This document shows positions 6,690 through 14,734 of a stretch of DNA of 64,000 nucleotides, piece after piece. Below the pieces are notes generated by a model. That model ran no database searches. It saw only the letters and a list, made by a program, of their open reading frames with translations, and was not told the DNA's origin. Source of the stretch: Anaerostipes faecalis (GTDB lineage: Bacteria; Bacillota; Clostridia; Lachnospirales; Lachnospiraceae); NCBI RefSeq assembly GCF_018982945.1, contig NZ_JABRXE010000005.1:1-64000 (forward strand), in the 5' to 3' direction. The position numbers and the translations under genes are program-made. Positions within the stretch are counted from its first letter, which is position 1, and each line of letters begins with the position of its first letter.

Positions 6690-7955
6690 CTATTCTTCTG
6701 GTGCCAGAGTCTCCAGCAGATATTTTTCTGCTTCTTCACACCATACATTATTATTTGCCTGACAGATTTCTGCCAAACGTGCAAACATTGGATTATCTTT
6801 TCCAAGTTTTTCAAAATCTTCAATTGCTGTTAATTCCAGATTAATGTGAGGGTAAATCAGTTTCTTTCCTCCCGGGATTTTAGGAAGATTCAAAATTGTC
6901 TCTGGTGCTGCATTAATTCCTCCAATATGTGTGATCATATAAGATGGATTGATTTTTCCTGCTTCAGATAATTCCAGAGATTCAATCATATCAGCTGGAG
7001 CTCCTCCAGAAGTTCCACAGATATGTGTGCTTTCATAATGTACATTATAGAAATTATATTTTGCTTTAAAATCATTTACTGTAGGTCCTGCAAAGAAGTT
7101 CAGACATCCGTCATTTCCAAGCAGATCATCTCCCATTTCAATTAATGGAATAACCGGTGCAAATACGAATACTTCATCATAACCTTTTCCGTCGTTTAAA
7201 GCTTTTAGATCCTCTACTGCATTATCATTGTCTGCAGTATTTACATAAATCAGTTCTACACCGTTTTCTGCTGCATCTTCTGGTGTAATCAGTGATTTTG
7301 CACGTTCCAGTCTTTCTTCGTTAATATCTGTTACAACAACTCTCTTTGAATTGTATGATCCATGCACAGCATAATCAATTGCACCCAGTCCCATAGGTCC
7401 TGCACATCCCAGAAGTGCTACGCTTCCACCATCCTTTAATCCCATCTGATGTTCATAAACATAAGGAGTTGTATGATAAGTTGCATGGAACGCACCAATG
7501 ATACAAGACATTGGTTCTGCAAGAGATGCATTTGCAAAATAAGTTCCCTTATATGGAAGAACACATCCAAGATCAATCGAAACTTTTGGAATAATACAAT
7601 ATGTTGCATTTCCCCCATAATATTCATAGCTGTATCCGGCAGAATATCCGCTTTCCAGTCCCATTGCAGGCTGTAATACAAACTTGTCTCCTTCTTTAAA
7701 CTGATCTTTTAATTTTTCTCCAACTTTAACAATATATCCGCCAAATTCATGTCCTGTAATCGTTGGATGTTCCGGACTGACGTCATCTGGTACTCTCTTA
7801 TGTTCCCCACCACGTAATGCTGCTTTGTATGTAGATAAACAGATACTATTGGACACAACTTTTACTAAAAGTTCTTCCTCTCCGATTTCCGGCAGATCCA
7901 CTTCTTTTACATACACCTGATTTTTTCCTGCAAGAACTGCTGCTGTTGATTTCAT
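6690..7955 (-). CDS. Zinc-type medium-chain dehydrogenase, L-sorbose-1-phosphate reductase-like
   Basis: This 421-residue MDR-superfamily oxidoreductase has the catalytic-zinc region SICLSTYK and GHEFGGYIV in the N-terminal half, and the Rossmann loop ALLGCAGPMGLGAIDYA near the middle, followed by an acidic turn VTDIN that favours NAD(H). The four-cysteine structural zinc lobe of classical alcohol dehydrogenases is not evident. Overall length and the N-terminal style resemble SorE-type L-sorbose-1-phosphate reductases, but substrate assignment is uncertain. The start is set at 7955, where GGGAGG lies nine bases upstream; the ATG at 7979 lacks a site. It is encoded 56 bases after the P-loop kinase, likely in the same DeoR-regulated unit. 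Confidence 0.75.
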   Translation of the reverse strand: MKSTAAVLAGKNQVYVKEVDLPEIGEEELLVKVVSNSICLSTYKAALRGGEHKRVPDDVSPEHPTITGHEFGGYIVKVGEKLKDQFKEGDKFVLQPAMGLESGYSAGYSYEYYGGNATYCIIPKVSIDLGCVLPYKGTYFANASLAEPMSCIIGAFHATYHTTPYVYEHQMGLKDGGSVALLGCAGPMGLGAIDYAVHGSYNSKRVVVTDINEERLERAKSLITPEDAAENGVELIYVNTADNDNAVEDLKALNDGKGYDEVFVFAPVIPLIEMGDDLLGNDGCLNFFAGPTVNDFKAKYNFYNVHYESTHICGTSGGAPADMIESLELSEAGKINPSYMITHIGGINAAPETILNLPKIPGGKKLIYPHINLELTAIEDFEKLGKDNPMFARLAEICQANNNVWCEEAEKYLLETLAPEE

Positions 7956-8011
7956 GCTCTTTACCTCCCATTCAAACATGTGTTGTCATTCTACAATTTA
8001 CCATACTGCTG

Positions 8012-8755
8012 CTACAGTAAAACATAATCCCCATCATCTTCAACCTTTAACATAAGGTCCCCTGGTAATGAATCTTCTAAAACTCTTTTTACATTTACAC
8101 TGTCTGTATTATAGTACCATGCTTCGGCATCTTCCCTTGAAAGTCCACCTTTCATTTTTCTTCCAATCAGTCTATTCTTTAATGTTTCTTCTTTTGAACG
8201 AATCAGGATTGTATAATCTGCCACATCCTTAATGGATTTCCATGGTTCCTCACTTAATAAAAGCCAGTTTCCTTCAATTAAAATAATATCCTTTGTAACC
8301 TCTATTACATCTTCCACCACATCATGAATGTTTCTATCATAAATCGGCCATAAAATATTCTGTGTTTTAATACTTTTCACTTTCTCCTGGAGTTTGTCCG
8401 TATCATAAGTTTCAGGACATCCTTTCACCGTTTTCATCGGTACTGTCTTTCCAAACACAACTGCATCATGAGAATTAATATAATCTGAGTGATAATGAAA
8501 TCCATCCAGTCCCAGTGCCTGAACTTCTGTCACATCTTCTTTCTGTGATAAATATTCCAGAAACTGACATAAAGTTGTCTTGCCTACTGCCGGTGGTGCC
8601 GCTAAAAATACTACGATTCTGGAATCTTTCTCCTTTTGTATCTTTGTCAGTTTCTGCAGTAATGGAAGAAAAACATTCTCAATGGTTTCCTGATTATATA
8701 TAGTCTCCATTTCAAATCCATTTACTGTGAATAAATATTTTTTCCATTCTTTCAT
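8012..8755 (-). CDS. P-loop sugar/nucleoside kinase (uridine kinase/pantothenate kinase-like fold)
   Basis: This 247-residue kinase has a Walker A loop AAPPAVGKTTL (about residues 53-63), the DGFHYHSDY motif typical of phosphoribulokinase/uridine kinase relatives, a Walker-B-like ILIEGNWLLL, and an arginine-containing lid region (RLIGRKMKGGLSREDAEAW). Proteins of this branch occur in sugar clusters and are thought to phosphorylate sugars or their derivatives. Here the neighbours are a sugar-phosphate dehydrogenase, an aldolase and a DeoR regulator, supporting that role. It is the first gene after a consensus promoter. The exact substrate cannot be stated. Confidence 0.75.
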   Translation of the reverse strand: MKEWKKYLFTVNGFEMETIYNQETIENVFLPLLQKLTKIQKEKDSRIVVFLAAPPAVGKTTLCQFLEYLSQKEDVTEVQALGLDGFHYHSDYINSHDAVVFGKTVPMKTVKGCPETYDTDKLQEKVKSIKTQNILWPIYDRNIHDVVEDVIEVTKDIILIEGNWLLLSEEPWKSIKDVADYTILIRSKEETLKNRLIGRKMKGGLSREDAEAWYYNTDSVNVKRVLEDSLPGDLMLKVEDDGDYVLL

Positions 8756-8914
8756 TGCAATACCTCTTTCTCTTTTATCACAACTTCTTTTTGTTTATGT
8801 TTGTTTTTGTGTCCGTTTATTTTTGTTTGTGTTTTGATTATATTTGTTTTATGTGATTGTGTCAATAATAATTTTATTTAATTTTGGTTTTATTTTTGTT
8901 TCTGTTGTTTTAAT
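8756..8914. promoter_or_regulatory. Repeated DeoR-type operator region with kinase promoter
   Basis: The divergent region is built of reiterated TTTGTTT/TGTTTTTG words on the + strand (8788-8850 and again 8884-8912). On the minus strand, TTGACA (8865-8860), 17 bases and TATAAT (8842-8837) form a consensus promoter for the kinase operon. The densest repeats lie just downstream of that -10, where a bound repressor would block transcription. DeoR-family proteins bind such direct repeats. Confidence 0.6.
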
Positions 8915-8943
8915 TTGACTTGTGTCTGTTTTTCTATTAAACT
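8915..8943 (+). promoter_or_regulatory. Promoter of deoR-like gene
   Basis: There is TTGACT (8915-8920), 17 bases and TAAACT (8938-8943), with AGGAGG and the start codon about 25 bases later. It is weaker than the divergent kinase promoter. Confidence 0.5.
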
Positions 8944-8977
8944 ATTATCAAGAAAAAAATCCGCAGGAGGAGCATTT

Positions 8978-9739
8978 ATGGGAAAACTACTTGCCAAAGA
9001 ACGACAAAATGAAATCATCGAATATATTAACAGCACCGGCAGTGCCAAAATTGGAGAACTGGCAGAAAAATTTGACGTCACAAAAGAGACTATTCGCAGA
9101 GATCTGACCCATCTTCAGGAAATCGGTGCCATAGAACGAAGCCATGGTGGTGCAACTCTGGTTTCCAGCTTAATCCCTGTTCCTATTGAAGCAAGAACTG
9201 ATGAAAACCGGAATCTTAAACTTGCCTTATGCGAAAAAGCTCTGGAGCTGATACCTGAAAAAGCCGTCATTTATCTGGATGCAGGAAGCACAATGCAGTG
9301 CATGGCACAATTGCTAAGTCAGAAAACCGGATACACCATTGTCACTAATTCTATCAACACAACCTACTTTCTTAACAACGGAAACAATGTTACCATTTTA
9401 ACCGGCGGACAGCTAAATCCAAATAATATGTCCACAGAAGGTTTCCAGACAACCAATCTGATCAACAGCATCAAAGTAGATATCGCTTTCCTCGGAACCA
9501 GTGGTTTTGAGGGGCATAATGGTCCTGCTGTCACTGAATTTACAGATGCCCAGATTAAACAGTCCATTATTCCACAATCCAAGGTAGTTGTTGTTATATC
9601 AGACAGTTCAAAGGCACATGTCTGTTCTCTTGTACAGTATGCCAATTGGAAGGATATCGATTATTTCATCACTGATCGGAATCTTCCGGCAGAAACGTTT
9701 AAAACCCTCAGTGAACTTACTGAAGTCATCCTTGTGTAA
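8978..9739 (+). CDS. DeoR/GlpR-family transcriptional regulator
   Basis: The 253-residue protein has an N-terminal DeoR helix-turn-helix (ERQNEIIEYINSTGSAKIGELA then VTKETIRRDL, residues 6-50) and a C-terminal sugar-phosphate-binding domain with the family's DAGST and TNS phosphate-contact loops. I start at 8978 because AGGAGG is seven bases upstream; earlier codons have no binding site. It is divergent from the kinase-dehydrogenase operon and separated from it by reiterated TTTGTTT words, so it most likely represses that operon until a sugar phosphate is present. Self-regulation is also likely. Confidence 0.9.
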   Translation: MGKLLAKERQNEIIEYINSTGSAKIGELAEKFDVTKETIRRDLTHLQEIGAIERSHGGATLVSSLIPVPIEARTDENRNLKLALCEKALELIPEKAVIYLDAGSTMQCMAQLLSQKTGYTIVTNSINTTYFLNNGNNVTILTGGQLNPNNMSTEGFQTTNLINSIKVDIAFLGTSGFEGHNGPAVTEFTDAQIKQSIIPQSKVVVVISDSSKAHVCSLVQYANWKDIDYFITDRNLPAETFKTLSELTEVILV

Positions 9740-9740
9740 T

Positions 9741-9920
9741 ATTCAAGACTCGCTCGCGAGTCTTGGCGCGGAATTCGGGTCTGCATAGCAGACATACTTC
9801 CAATCCGAATTCCTGCGCATCCTCGCGGAGCGTATATCAGATGGGGGATTGAAACCCGCCACTGATACATAATTGTTGCTCACCGCCTACAGAGGCGGGA
9901 GTCATCCCTCATCTGATATA
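9741..9920. repeat. Composite intergenic repeat with long nested hairpin
   Basis: It begins with the palindrome CAAGACTCGCTCGCGAGTCTTG-like segment (9743-9764), followed by GAATTCGG/CCGAATTC and the shared core GCGCATCCTCGCGGAGCG. It then has a different hairpin from the other copies. The outer arms are TATATCAGATG and CATCTGATATA (9833-9843, 9910-9920), and the inner arms are CCCGCC and GGCGGG. On the minus strand it reads ACTCCCGCC-loop-GGCGGTGAG, the same layout as the IS605-end-like segment near 1005-1070. It looks like a non-autonomous palindromic element. Confidence 0.6.
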
Positions 9921-9924
9921 ACAG

Positions 9925-9970
9925 GAAAAAGGGAAGAGATCCTATAATAATAGATTCTCTTCCCTTTTTA
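9925..9970. terminator. Bidirectional terminator between deoR and DUF2752 genes
   Basis: The arms AAAAAGGGAAGAG and CTCTTCCCTTTTT flank an AT-rich loop, with T-runs in both directions. It can serve the regulator from the left and the DUF2752 operon from the right. Confidence 0.85.
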
Positions 9971-10312
9971 AATTAAATCACCCAGATAATCATATCCAAA
10001 TTGATAAACCGCCATATTTCTAATCAGGGCAAACCCCAGAAATATTATAATTCCAGTTATTAACATCCATAATCCCGGCTTTAATATTTTAATTTTTATT
10101 TGAAACAGCTGTCTGGCTGCAATCCAGATAATACACCATAAAACTATCACAGCTCCATATACTACGGTCGGATTACAAAACAAAGCTCTTTTTACGTCCA
10201 GATGCATCAGTGCGATTACCGCCCTGGTTCCACCACAGGCGGGACAGTAAAGATGCGTTACTTCTTTAAAAAAGCAAGGCATCAGTCTTACTATCTTAAA
10301 AAGTATCATCAT
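9968..10312 (-). CDS. DUF2752 membrane protein
   Basis: This 114-residue protein has the DUF2752 signature CPACGGTRA near residue 23, then an LNP-like segment (ALFCNPTVVYG) and two to three membrane helices. Function of the family is unknown; the Cys-Pro-x-Cys pair suggests metal or redox chemistry at the membrane. Its start overlaps the end of the upstream four-helix protein gene by 17 bases, so the two are translationally coupled. This pairing is common in Firmicutes. Confidence 0.8.
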   Translation of the reverse strand: MMILFKIVRLMPCFFKEVTHLYCPACGGTRAVIALMHLDVKRALFCNPTVVYGAVIVLWCIIWIAARQLFQIKIKILKPGLWMLITGIIIFLGFALIRNMAVYQFGYDYLGDLI

Positions 10313-10760
10313 AATCTTCTACCTGTTCTTCATATGAATCATTAAATTCTTTTTCAAATGATTTCTGAAAATCGTTATTTAAAAAGATATTAAAAATAAA
10401 TAGGAGAATCAGAAGAATCGTTCCGATAATCGAAACAATACCACAGATCAGACCTGCCTTTGCTTTTTTATCTCTTACTCCGGATACTTTAGGTGATACT
10501 GCATAACAGACGATAGCTGCAATTCCCAAAAAAATTGCAATTGGTGAACAGCAGCATGTAAGCATCAAAAGCACGGCTATAATTCCAAGAATCATCGAAG
10601 CCAGTGCAATACCATTGGACTGGCCATCTGCTGTTTCTTCTTTATGATATGTTTCTTTAGCGTCACCAATGACTATACTGTCCTGATTCAGTCCTTGTTT
10701 ATTTTCCTGATCCTCATGAATTTCATATCCTGTGTAGGGATCATACTTTTTCTCATTCAT
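10296..10760 (-). CDS. DUF4190-like membrane protein
   Basis: This 154-residue protein has a charged cytosolic N-terminus of about 45 residues. Two hydrophobic hairpin segments follow (IALASMILGIIAVLLMLTCC and later AGLICGIVSIIGTILLILL), then an acidic tail ending EEQVEDYDDTF. The small G/A-rich membrane pairs with an intervening polar loop resemble DUF4190. No catalytic motif is seen. AAGGAGG is seven bases before the ATG. It sits between a GNAT gene and the DUF2752 gene on the same strand. Confidence 0.65.
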   Translation of the reverse strand: MNEKKYDPYTGYEIHEDQENKQGLNQDSIVIGDAKETYHKEETADGQSNGIALASMILGIIAVLLMLTCCCSPIAIFLGIAAIVCYAVSPKVSGVRDKKAKAGLICGIVSIIGTILLILLFIFNIFLNNDFQKSFEKEFNDSYEEQVEDYDDTF

Positions 10761-10784
10761 CCATATTCCTCCTTAATATCAAAA

Positions 10785-11210
10785 CTACGATCTGATATAT
10801 CGAATCATTCCAGGTCCCAGCTCTTTGGTTGGCCTGGAAATAAATCCATGTTTCTGGTAAAAGGGTTCTCTTCCCACGGCGCACATCAGATCCAGCATAA
10901 TTTCTGTTCCCTCTTCACATAAATTTTCCACATACTGGATTAAATCTTCAATAATTACACTTCCTATTCCATAATGCTGAAAATCCGGATGAATCATTAA
11001 ATCCTGAATATAGCAGATAACTGCACCATCACCTACTAGACGTCCCATTCCGACAATTTGTGCATCTATGTAAGCACAGACAATATAAAGGCTATGATCC
11101 AGCGCTTTCTTTGCCTGTGTCCTTGAAAGCGGCTTAAATCCCACTGCTTTCCGCAGTTCCAGATAAGTATCGATTCCCATATGATTTGAAACTAATGTTA
11201 CTTTACCCAT
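10785..11210 (-). CDS. GNAT family N-acetyltransferase
   Basis: A 141-residue acetyl-CoA-dependent acetyltransferase. Motif A, the pyrophosphate-binding loop, is QHYGIGSVIIEDL (about residues 84-96), preceded by the beta strand VICYIQDLMIHPDF. The C-terminal FYQKHGF motif is also typical. Acceptor substrate is unknown. I prefer the ATG at 11210 since AGAGGG is about nine bases upstream; the longer frame from 11237 has no site. It heads a minus-strand run with the DUF4190- and DUF2752-like genes. Confidence 0.85.
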   Translation of the reverse strand: MGKVTLVSNHMGIDTYLELRKAVGFKPLSRTQAKKALDHSLYIVCAYIDAQIVGMGRLVGDGAVICYIQDLMIHPDFQHYGIGSVIIEDLIQYVENLCEEGTEIMLDLMCAVGREPFYQKHGFISRPTKELGPGMIRYIRS

Positions 11211-11246
11211 TTTTCTCATCCCTCTATTTGTATTCATAGAAAAGTA

Positions 11247-11279
11247 TTATATCATGTTACTTCAAATTATGATATAATG
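11247..11279. promoter_or_regulatory. Divergent -10 palindrome between GNAT and PAP2 genes
   Basis: A perfect 10-base inverted repeat ATTATATCAT / ATGATATAAT is separated by 13 bases. Each arm contains a TATAAT-like -10 facing outward: rightward to the PAP2 gene, leftward to the GNAT gene. It may be simply two back-to-back promoters, or an operator. Confidence 0.45.
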
Positions 11280-11324
11280 AAACAGATTATTTTGCAGATT
11301 TTAGGATAAATAGAAGGTGAATTT

Positions 11325-11837
11325 ATGGATTTTATGATATTGAACTGGATTCAGACTCACATGAGATGCGACTTTCTTGATTTTATTTTTTCCCATATTA
11401 CAATGCTGGGAAACGGTGGATTGATATGGATTTTCATCTGTGTCTTATTGCTTTTTACTAAAAGATACCGGAAGGCTGGTATTTTTATTCTTCTTGCCAT
11501 GCTGACCGGAAATCTTTTAGGTGAACAGATTATCAAACCTCTCATTGCACGACCAAGACCTTTTATACAGCAGTCCTTTGATTTAATCATTCCTGCTCCG
11601 TCCGGATATTCCTTCCCATCTGGACACACGGCATCTTCTTTTTGTGCAGCCTTATTCCTTACTTTACTTAACCGTCGTTTTGCTTTGCCTGCTTATCTTC
11701 TCGCAGTTGCCATTGCATTCAGCCGGATGTATCTATATGTGCATTTTCCAACAGATGTACTGGCAGGAATCATCTTAGGCAGTGTTTGTGCTTTAATATT
11801 TTATTATTTATACATATATAACAAAAAGACATCATAA
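11325..11837 (+). CDS. PAP2-family phosphatase (undecaprenyl-diphosphatase-like)
   Basis: The 170-residue membrane phosphatase has the three PAP2 signatures in order: KPLIARPRP (about residues 68-76), PSGHT (about 97-101) and SRMYLYVHFPTDV (about 133-145). These provide the phosphate-binding Lys/Arg and the catalytic His pair. Five or so membrane helices are visible. Bacterial members of this length often recycle undecaprenyl pyrophosphate for wall synthesis or dephosphorylate lipid phosphates. It is a single-gene unit with its own terminator. Confidence 0.9.
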   Translation: MDFMILNWIQTHMRCDFLDFIFSHITMLGNGGLIWIFICVLLLFTKRYRKAGIFILLAMLTGNLLGEQIIKPLIARPRPFIQQSFDLIIPAPSGYSFPSGHTASSFCAALFLTLLNRRFALPAYLLAVAIAFSRMYLYVHFPTDVLAGIILGSVCALIFYYLYIYNKKTS

Positions 11838-11841
11838 AATT

Positions 11842-11875
11842 GAGGCTATGCTTTTGAAGCACAGCCTCTTATTTT
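11842..11875. terminator. Terminator between PAP2 and tcdA genes
   Basis: The inverted repeat GAGGCT-TGCTT / AGCA-AGCCTC has a TTGA loop and is followed by TTATTTTT on the + strand. It can serve both convergent genes. Confidence 0.8.
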
Positions 11876-12654
11876 TATGATCTTAATTCCTCTGGTAATA
11901 CATCTTCTGTTAGGTCATTGATAATTTCTCCAGCTATAATTAGTCCTGCCACTGACGGGACAAATGCTGTGGAGCCTGGAATATCTCTGCGGTCTGTACA
12001 TTTATGTTGTGCTCCTGGTGGACAGATGCAGTTTTCTCTACAGCTAATTGCCATATCATTTATTGGTCTTCTGGCTTTTTCTCTGGAATAGACGACTTTT
12101 AAATCCTTCACTCCTCGCTTCTTCAGTTCTCTACGCATAACCCTTGCAAGAGGACACACAGAGGTTTTATAAATATCCGCCACTTCAAACATTTCAGGAT
12201 GTACTTTATTTCCTGCACCCATGCTGCTGATAATCGGAGTCCCTGCCTCTTTTGCCTGCATAACCAGCTGAATCTTTCCAGTGACTGTGTCAATACAGTC
12301 AACAACATAAGAATAATCTTTAAAATCAAACTGATCCTTTGTCTCCGGAAGATAAAAGCATTTGTATACGTTCACAGCACATTTAGGATTAATATCTAAA
12401 ATACGTTCTTTCGCCACATCTACCTTATATTTTCCTATTGTTGATCTTGTAGCAATAATCTGGCGGTTTAAATTGGTTAAACATACTTTGTCATCATCAA
12501 TCAGGTCTATTGCTCCAACACCACTTCTTGCCAATGCTTCTACAGTATATCCTCCAACTCCGCCGACTCCAAATACAGCAACTCTGGAATTCTCTAATCT
12601 CTCCATGGCTGCTTTTCCATATAATAATTCTGTTCTAGAAAACTGATTTAACAT
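11875..12654 (-). CDS. tcdA: tRNA threonylcarbamoyladenosine dehydratase
   Basis: This 259-residue E1-like ThiF/MoeB/HesA-fold enzyme uses ATP to cyclize t6A37 of ANN-decoding tRNAs to ct6A. The adenylate-binding loop is VAVFGVGGVGGYTVEALARSG (about residues 29-49). The downstream D-x-D-x-VCLTNLNRQ block (LIDDDKVCLTNLNRQ) is canonical for the superfamily, and a conserved-cysteine region follows. It follows kdpE by 41 bases with no terminator, so it may be read from the kdpDE promoter. Confidence 0.9.
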   Translation of the reverse strand: MLNQFSRTELLYGKAAMERLENSRVAVFGVGGVGGYTVEALARSGVGAIDLIDDDKVCLTNLNRQIIATRSTIGKYKVDVAKERILDINPKCAVNVYKCFYLPETKDQFDFKDYSYVVDCIDTVTGKIQLVMQAKEAGTPIISSMGAGNKVHPEMFEVADIYKTSVCPLARVMRRELKKRGVKDLKVVYSREKARRPINDMAISCRENCICPPGAQHKCTDRRDIPGSTAFVPSVAGLIIAGEIINDLTEDVLPEELRS

Positions 12655-12695
12655 AATTTCCCACCTTTTAAATTTTTCATCTTTATCTCAATTTC

Positions 12696-13421
12696 TTATT
12701 TTATCATCTGACTAAATAATTCGTTTTCGAGCATACGATATCCTACTCCCACCTCTGTATAAATATACTGCGGAACAGCAGGGTTTTCTTCAATTTTCCT
12801 TCGGATATTTGCCATATTTACTCTTAAGATCTGATTATTATTATCTGCATGAGGTCCCCATATATTTTTAATAATAAACTCATAAGTGATAACTCTCCCT
12901 GCATTTTCCGCTAAAAGAGACACCAGCTTATATTCTATCTGCGTCAGTCTGATTTCCTCATCTTTTAAAAATACTCTTCTTTTATCAAAATCAATTTTTA
13001 ATTCTTTTGCACAATATACAGGTGTAGTGGTTCCTGCCTCCATAGGCTGCTGACGATGACGTAAAGCTGTTCTGATTCTTGCCAGAAGCTCCTGATTTCC
13101 AAAAGGCTTGGTTATATAGTCATCTGCTCCCATATCCAGTGCCCTTACTTTCTCAGATTCCTGATTTCTTGCAGAAATAACAACAATCGGTGTTACAGAC
13201 CATTGTCGTACTGCTTCTAAAACTTTTGCTCCATCCATATCCGGCAGCCCTAGATCCAATAAAATTATATCCGGACAATAGGATTCTGCACATTGTATTC
13301 CCTGATCTCCTGTAGTACATAGAATGGTTTTAAAACCATTAGCCTTTAATATGGCTGACATAAAATTCCCAATATTTTCTTCATCTTCAACAATTAATGC
13401 TGTCAGCTTCACCTCTGCCAT
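12696..13421 (-). CDS. kdpE: KdpE-like OmpR-family response regulator
   Basis: The receiver domain (residues 6-120) has the acidic pair EDEE and phospho-Asp in DIILLDLGLPDMDG. The winged-helix OmpR/PhoB DNA-binding domain (about 140-235) includes RLTQIEYKLVSLLAENAGRV and HADNNNQILRVNMANIRRKIE, close to KdpE. It lies 13 bases after a KdpD-like kinase. No kdpFABC potassium pump or ktr/trk gene is in the window, so the target is elsewhere or the pair has been repurposed. Confidence 0.85.
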   Translation of the reverse strand: MAEVKLTALIVEDEENIGNFMSAILKANGFKTILCTTGDQGIQCAESYCPDIILLDLGLPDMDGAKVLEAVRQWSVTPIVVISARNQESEKVRALDMGADDYITKPFGNQELLARIRTALRHRQQPMEAGTTTPVYCAKELKIDFDKRRVFLKDEEIRLTQIEYKLVSLLAENAGRVITYEFIIKNIWGPHADNNNQILRVNMANIRRKIEENPAVPQYIYTEVGVGYRMLENELFSQMIK

Positions 13422-13434
13422 GTATCAAATCCTC

Positions 13435-14547
13435 CTATTTTCTTTTTTCTTCTTCCAATGGGAGACTAAAATAGAATAGTGCTCCTTTTTCATGATTTCT
13501 TGCATGAATCGAGCCCTGATGAGCCAGTATGATTGTTTTACAGATGCTAAGTCCTACCCCCATACCTTTACGGCTTTCGTTTTCACTTATTCCTCCGCAT
13601 CCATCAAAAATAGTATCCAGCCGATCTTCTTCTATCCCTTTTCCATAATCTTTTATATAAAATACTACATTATTGTCTTCTTGTCGAATATAAAAATCAA
13701 TGGGCTTAAATTCTCCAGAATGTACCCATGCATTTTCCAAAAGGTTGATTATAACCTGTTCTATCAGTGTAGGATCCATTGGAACCATCAGAAATTCTTC
13801 TGGTATTTTCACCTGGATTGTGCTGTCAGGATATCTTTTCTGAAATCGGATGACTGCTTCTGATACCACCTCTTCCAGCGGTTCCGGTGTTTTTTTTACG
13901 CAGGCAACATTATCACTTCCATCATTTTGAATTCTTGTAATGCTTAGAAGATTTTCAACTATATTTAACAGCCAGTTTGCATCCTCCTGTATTCCCAGAA
14001 TCAGCTGATCTTTTGCCTCCTCATCTAAATAATCCTTTGCCTCCAGATAAGTAGAGCTGGCACCTATCATCCCTGTAAGAGGTGTTCTTAGATCATGAGA
14101 AATAGATCGGAGAAGATCAGATCTCATTTTCTCTTTTTCCTTTTCAAGTCTCAGTTCATTAATTTCCTGATTGTACTCATTTAATTTTGCAAGCTGTTTT
14201 TCTCTTTCTATTGCCTCTTCCTTTTGTGTATTTAGACTGCTTGTGGTCATATTGGTAATAATGGATATGATTAATATTCCAATAAAAGTCAAGGGATAAT
14301 CCTCTATAAGAAAATTCAATCGAAAATACGGATATGTAAAACGCCAGTTTATCAGTAAAACACTGATAAAAGAAGATATAATCCCCCAGAAATATCCGTC
14401 TGTATATCGTGAAATCAAAAATGTTGCAAGAACATATATAATGGGTACATTTCCTGAATGACTGGTCTGATAAAAAAAGAAATGAGACACCAATGTTGCT
14501 GTAAGCAGAATAAAAACTGCTATCATTAGATTTTTCCATTTTTTCAT
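13435..14547 (-). CDS. KdpD-like sensor histidine kinase lacking the N-terminal KdpD/Usp domains
   Basis: A 370-residue kinase consists of the four-helix DUF4118 membrane module of KdpD (residues 5-100), a coiled linker, a HisKA domain with SISHDLRTPLTGMIGASS, and a HATPase domain (N-box INLLENAWVHS, G-box GKGIEEDRLDTIF, then GMGVGLSICKTII). Full-length KdpD is near 890 residues; the large cytosolic N-terminal sensor is absent. Short KdpD forms are known in Firmicutes. I start at 14547, where GGGAGA is eight bases upstream; the longer frame starting 14577 enters the dispersed repeat region. Confidence 0.87.
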   Translation of the reverse strand: MKKWKNLMIAVFILLTATLVSHFFFYQTSHSGNVPIIYVLATFLISRYTDGYFWGIISSFISVLLINWRFTYPYFRLNFLIEDYPLTFIGILIISIITNMTTSSLNTQKEEAIEREKQLAKLNEYNQEINELRLEKEKEKMRSDLLRSISHDLRTPLTGMIGASSTYLEAKDYLDEEAKDQLILGIQEDANWLLNIVENLLSITRIQNDGSDNVACVKKTPEPLEEVVSEAVIRFQKRYPDSTIQVKIPEEFLMVPMDPTLIEQVIINLLENAWVHSGEFKPIDFYIRQEDNNVVFYIKDYGKGIEEDRLDTIFDGCGGISENESRKGMGVGLSICKTIILAHQGSIHARNHEKGALFYFSLPLEEEKRK

Positions 14548-14589
14548 AAAACAATTCTCCCTTAAATAACAAAGCATCGCTTTGCGTGC

Positions 14590-14697
14590 CAGATGCTATT
14601 GCGCAAGCAATTATCCCCTTGTGTATCAGTCCGCATCTTTCGCGGAGTGTTTTGATTACATAGGAAATTGAAAAGAATTTCCTATGTAATCAAAAAC
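14590..14697. repeat. Dispersed intergenic palindrome, copy C
   Basis: It contains TTGCGCAAGCAA, the core CCGCATCTTTCGCGGAGTG (14631-14649) and the hairpin TTTTGATTACATAGGAAATT / AATTTCCTATGTAATCAAAA (14650-14669, 14676-14695). It lies between the DUF1934 terminator and the kinase start, the same placement as copies B and D. Confidence 0.8.
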
Positions 14698-14732
14698 CGG
14701 AGGTTTCTTAATTAGAAATCCCCGGTCTTATG
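14696..14732 (-). terminator. Terminator of the ddl-murI-DUF1934 operon
   Basis: On the minus strand, arms GACCGGGGATTTCT and AGAAACCTCCGGT are followed by TTTTTG. The T-run is shared with the repeat hairpin next to it. Confidence 0.75.
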
Positions 14733-14734
14733 CC

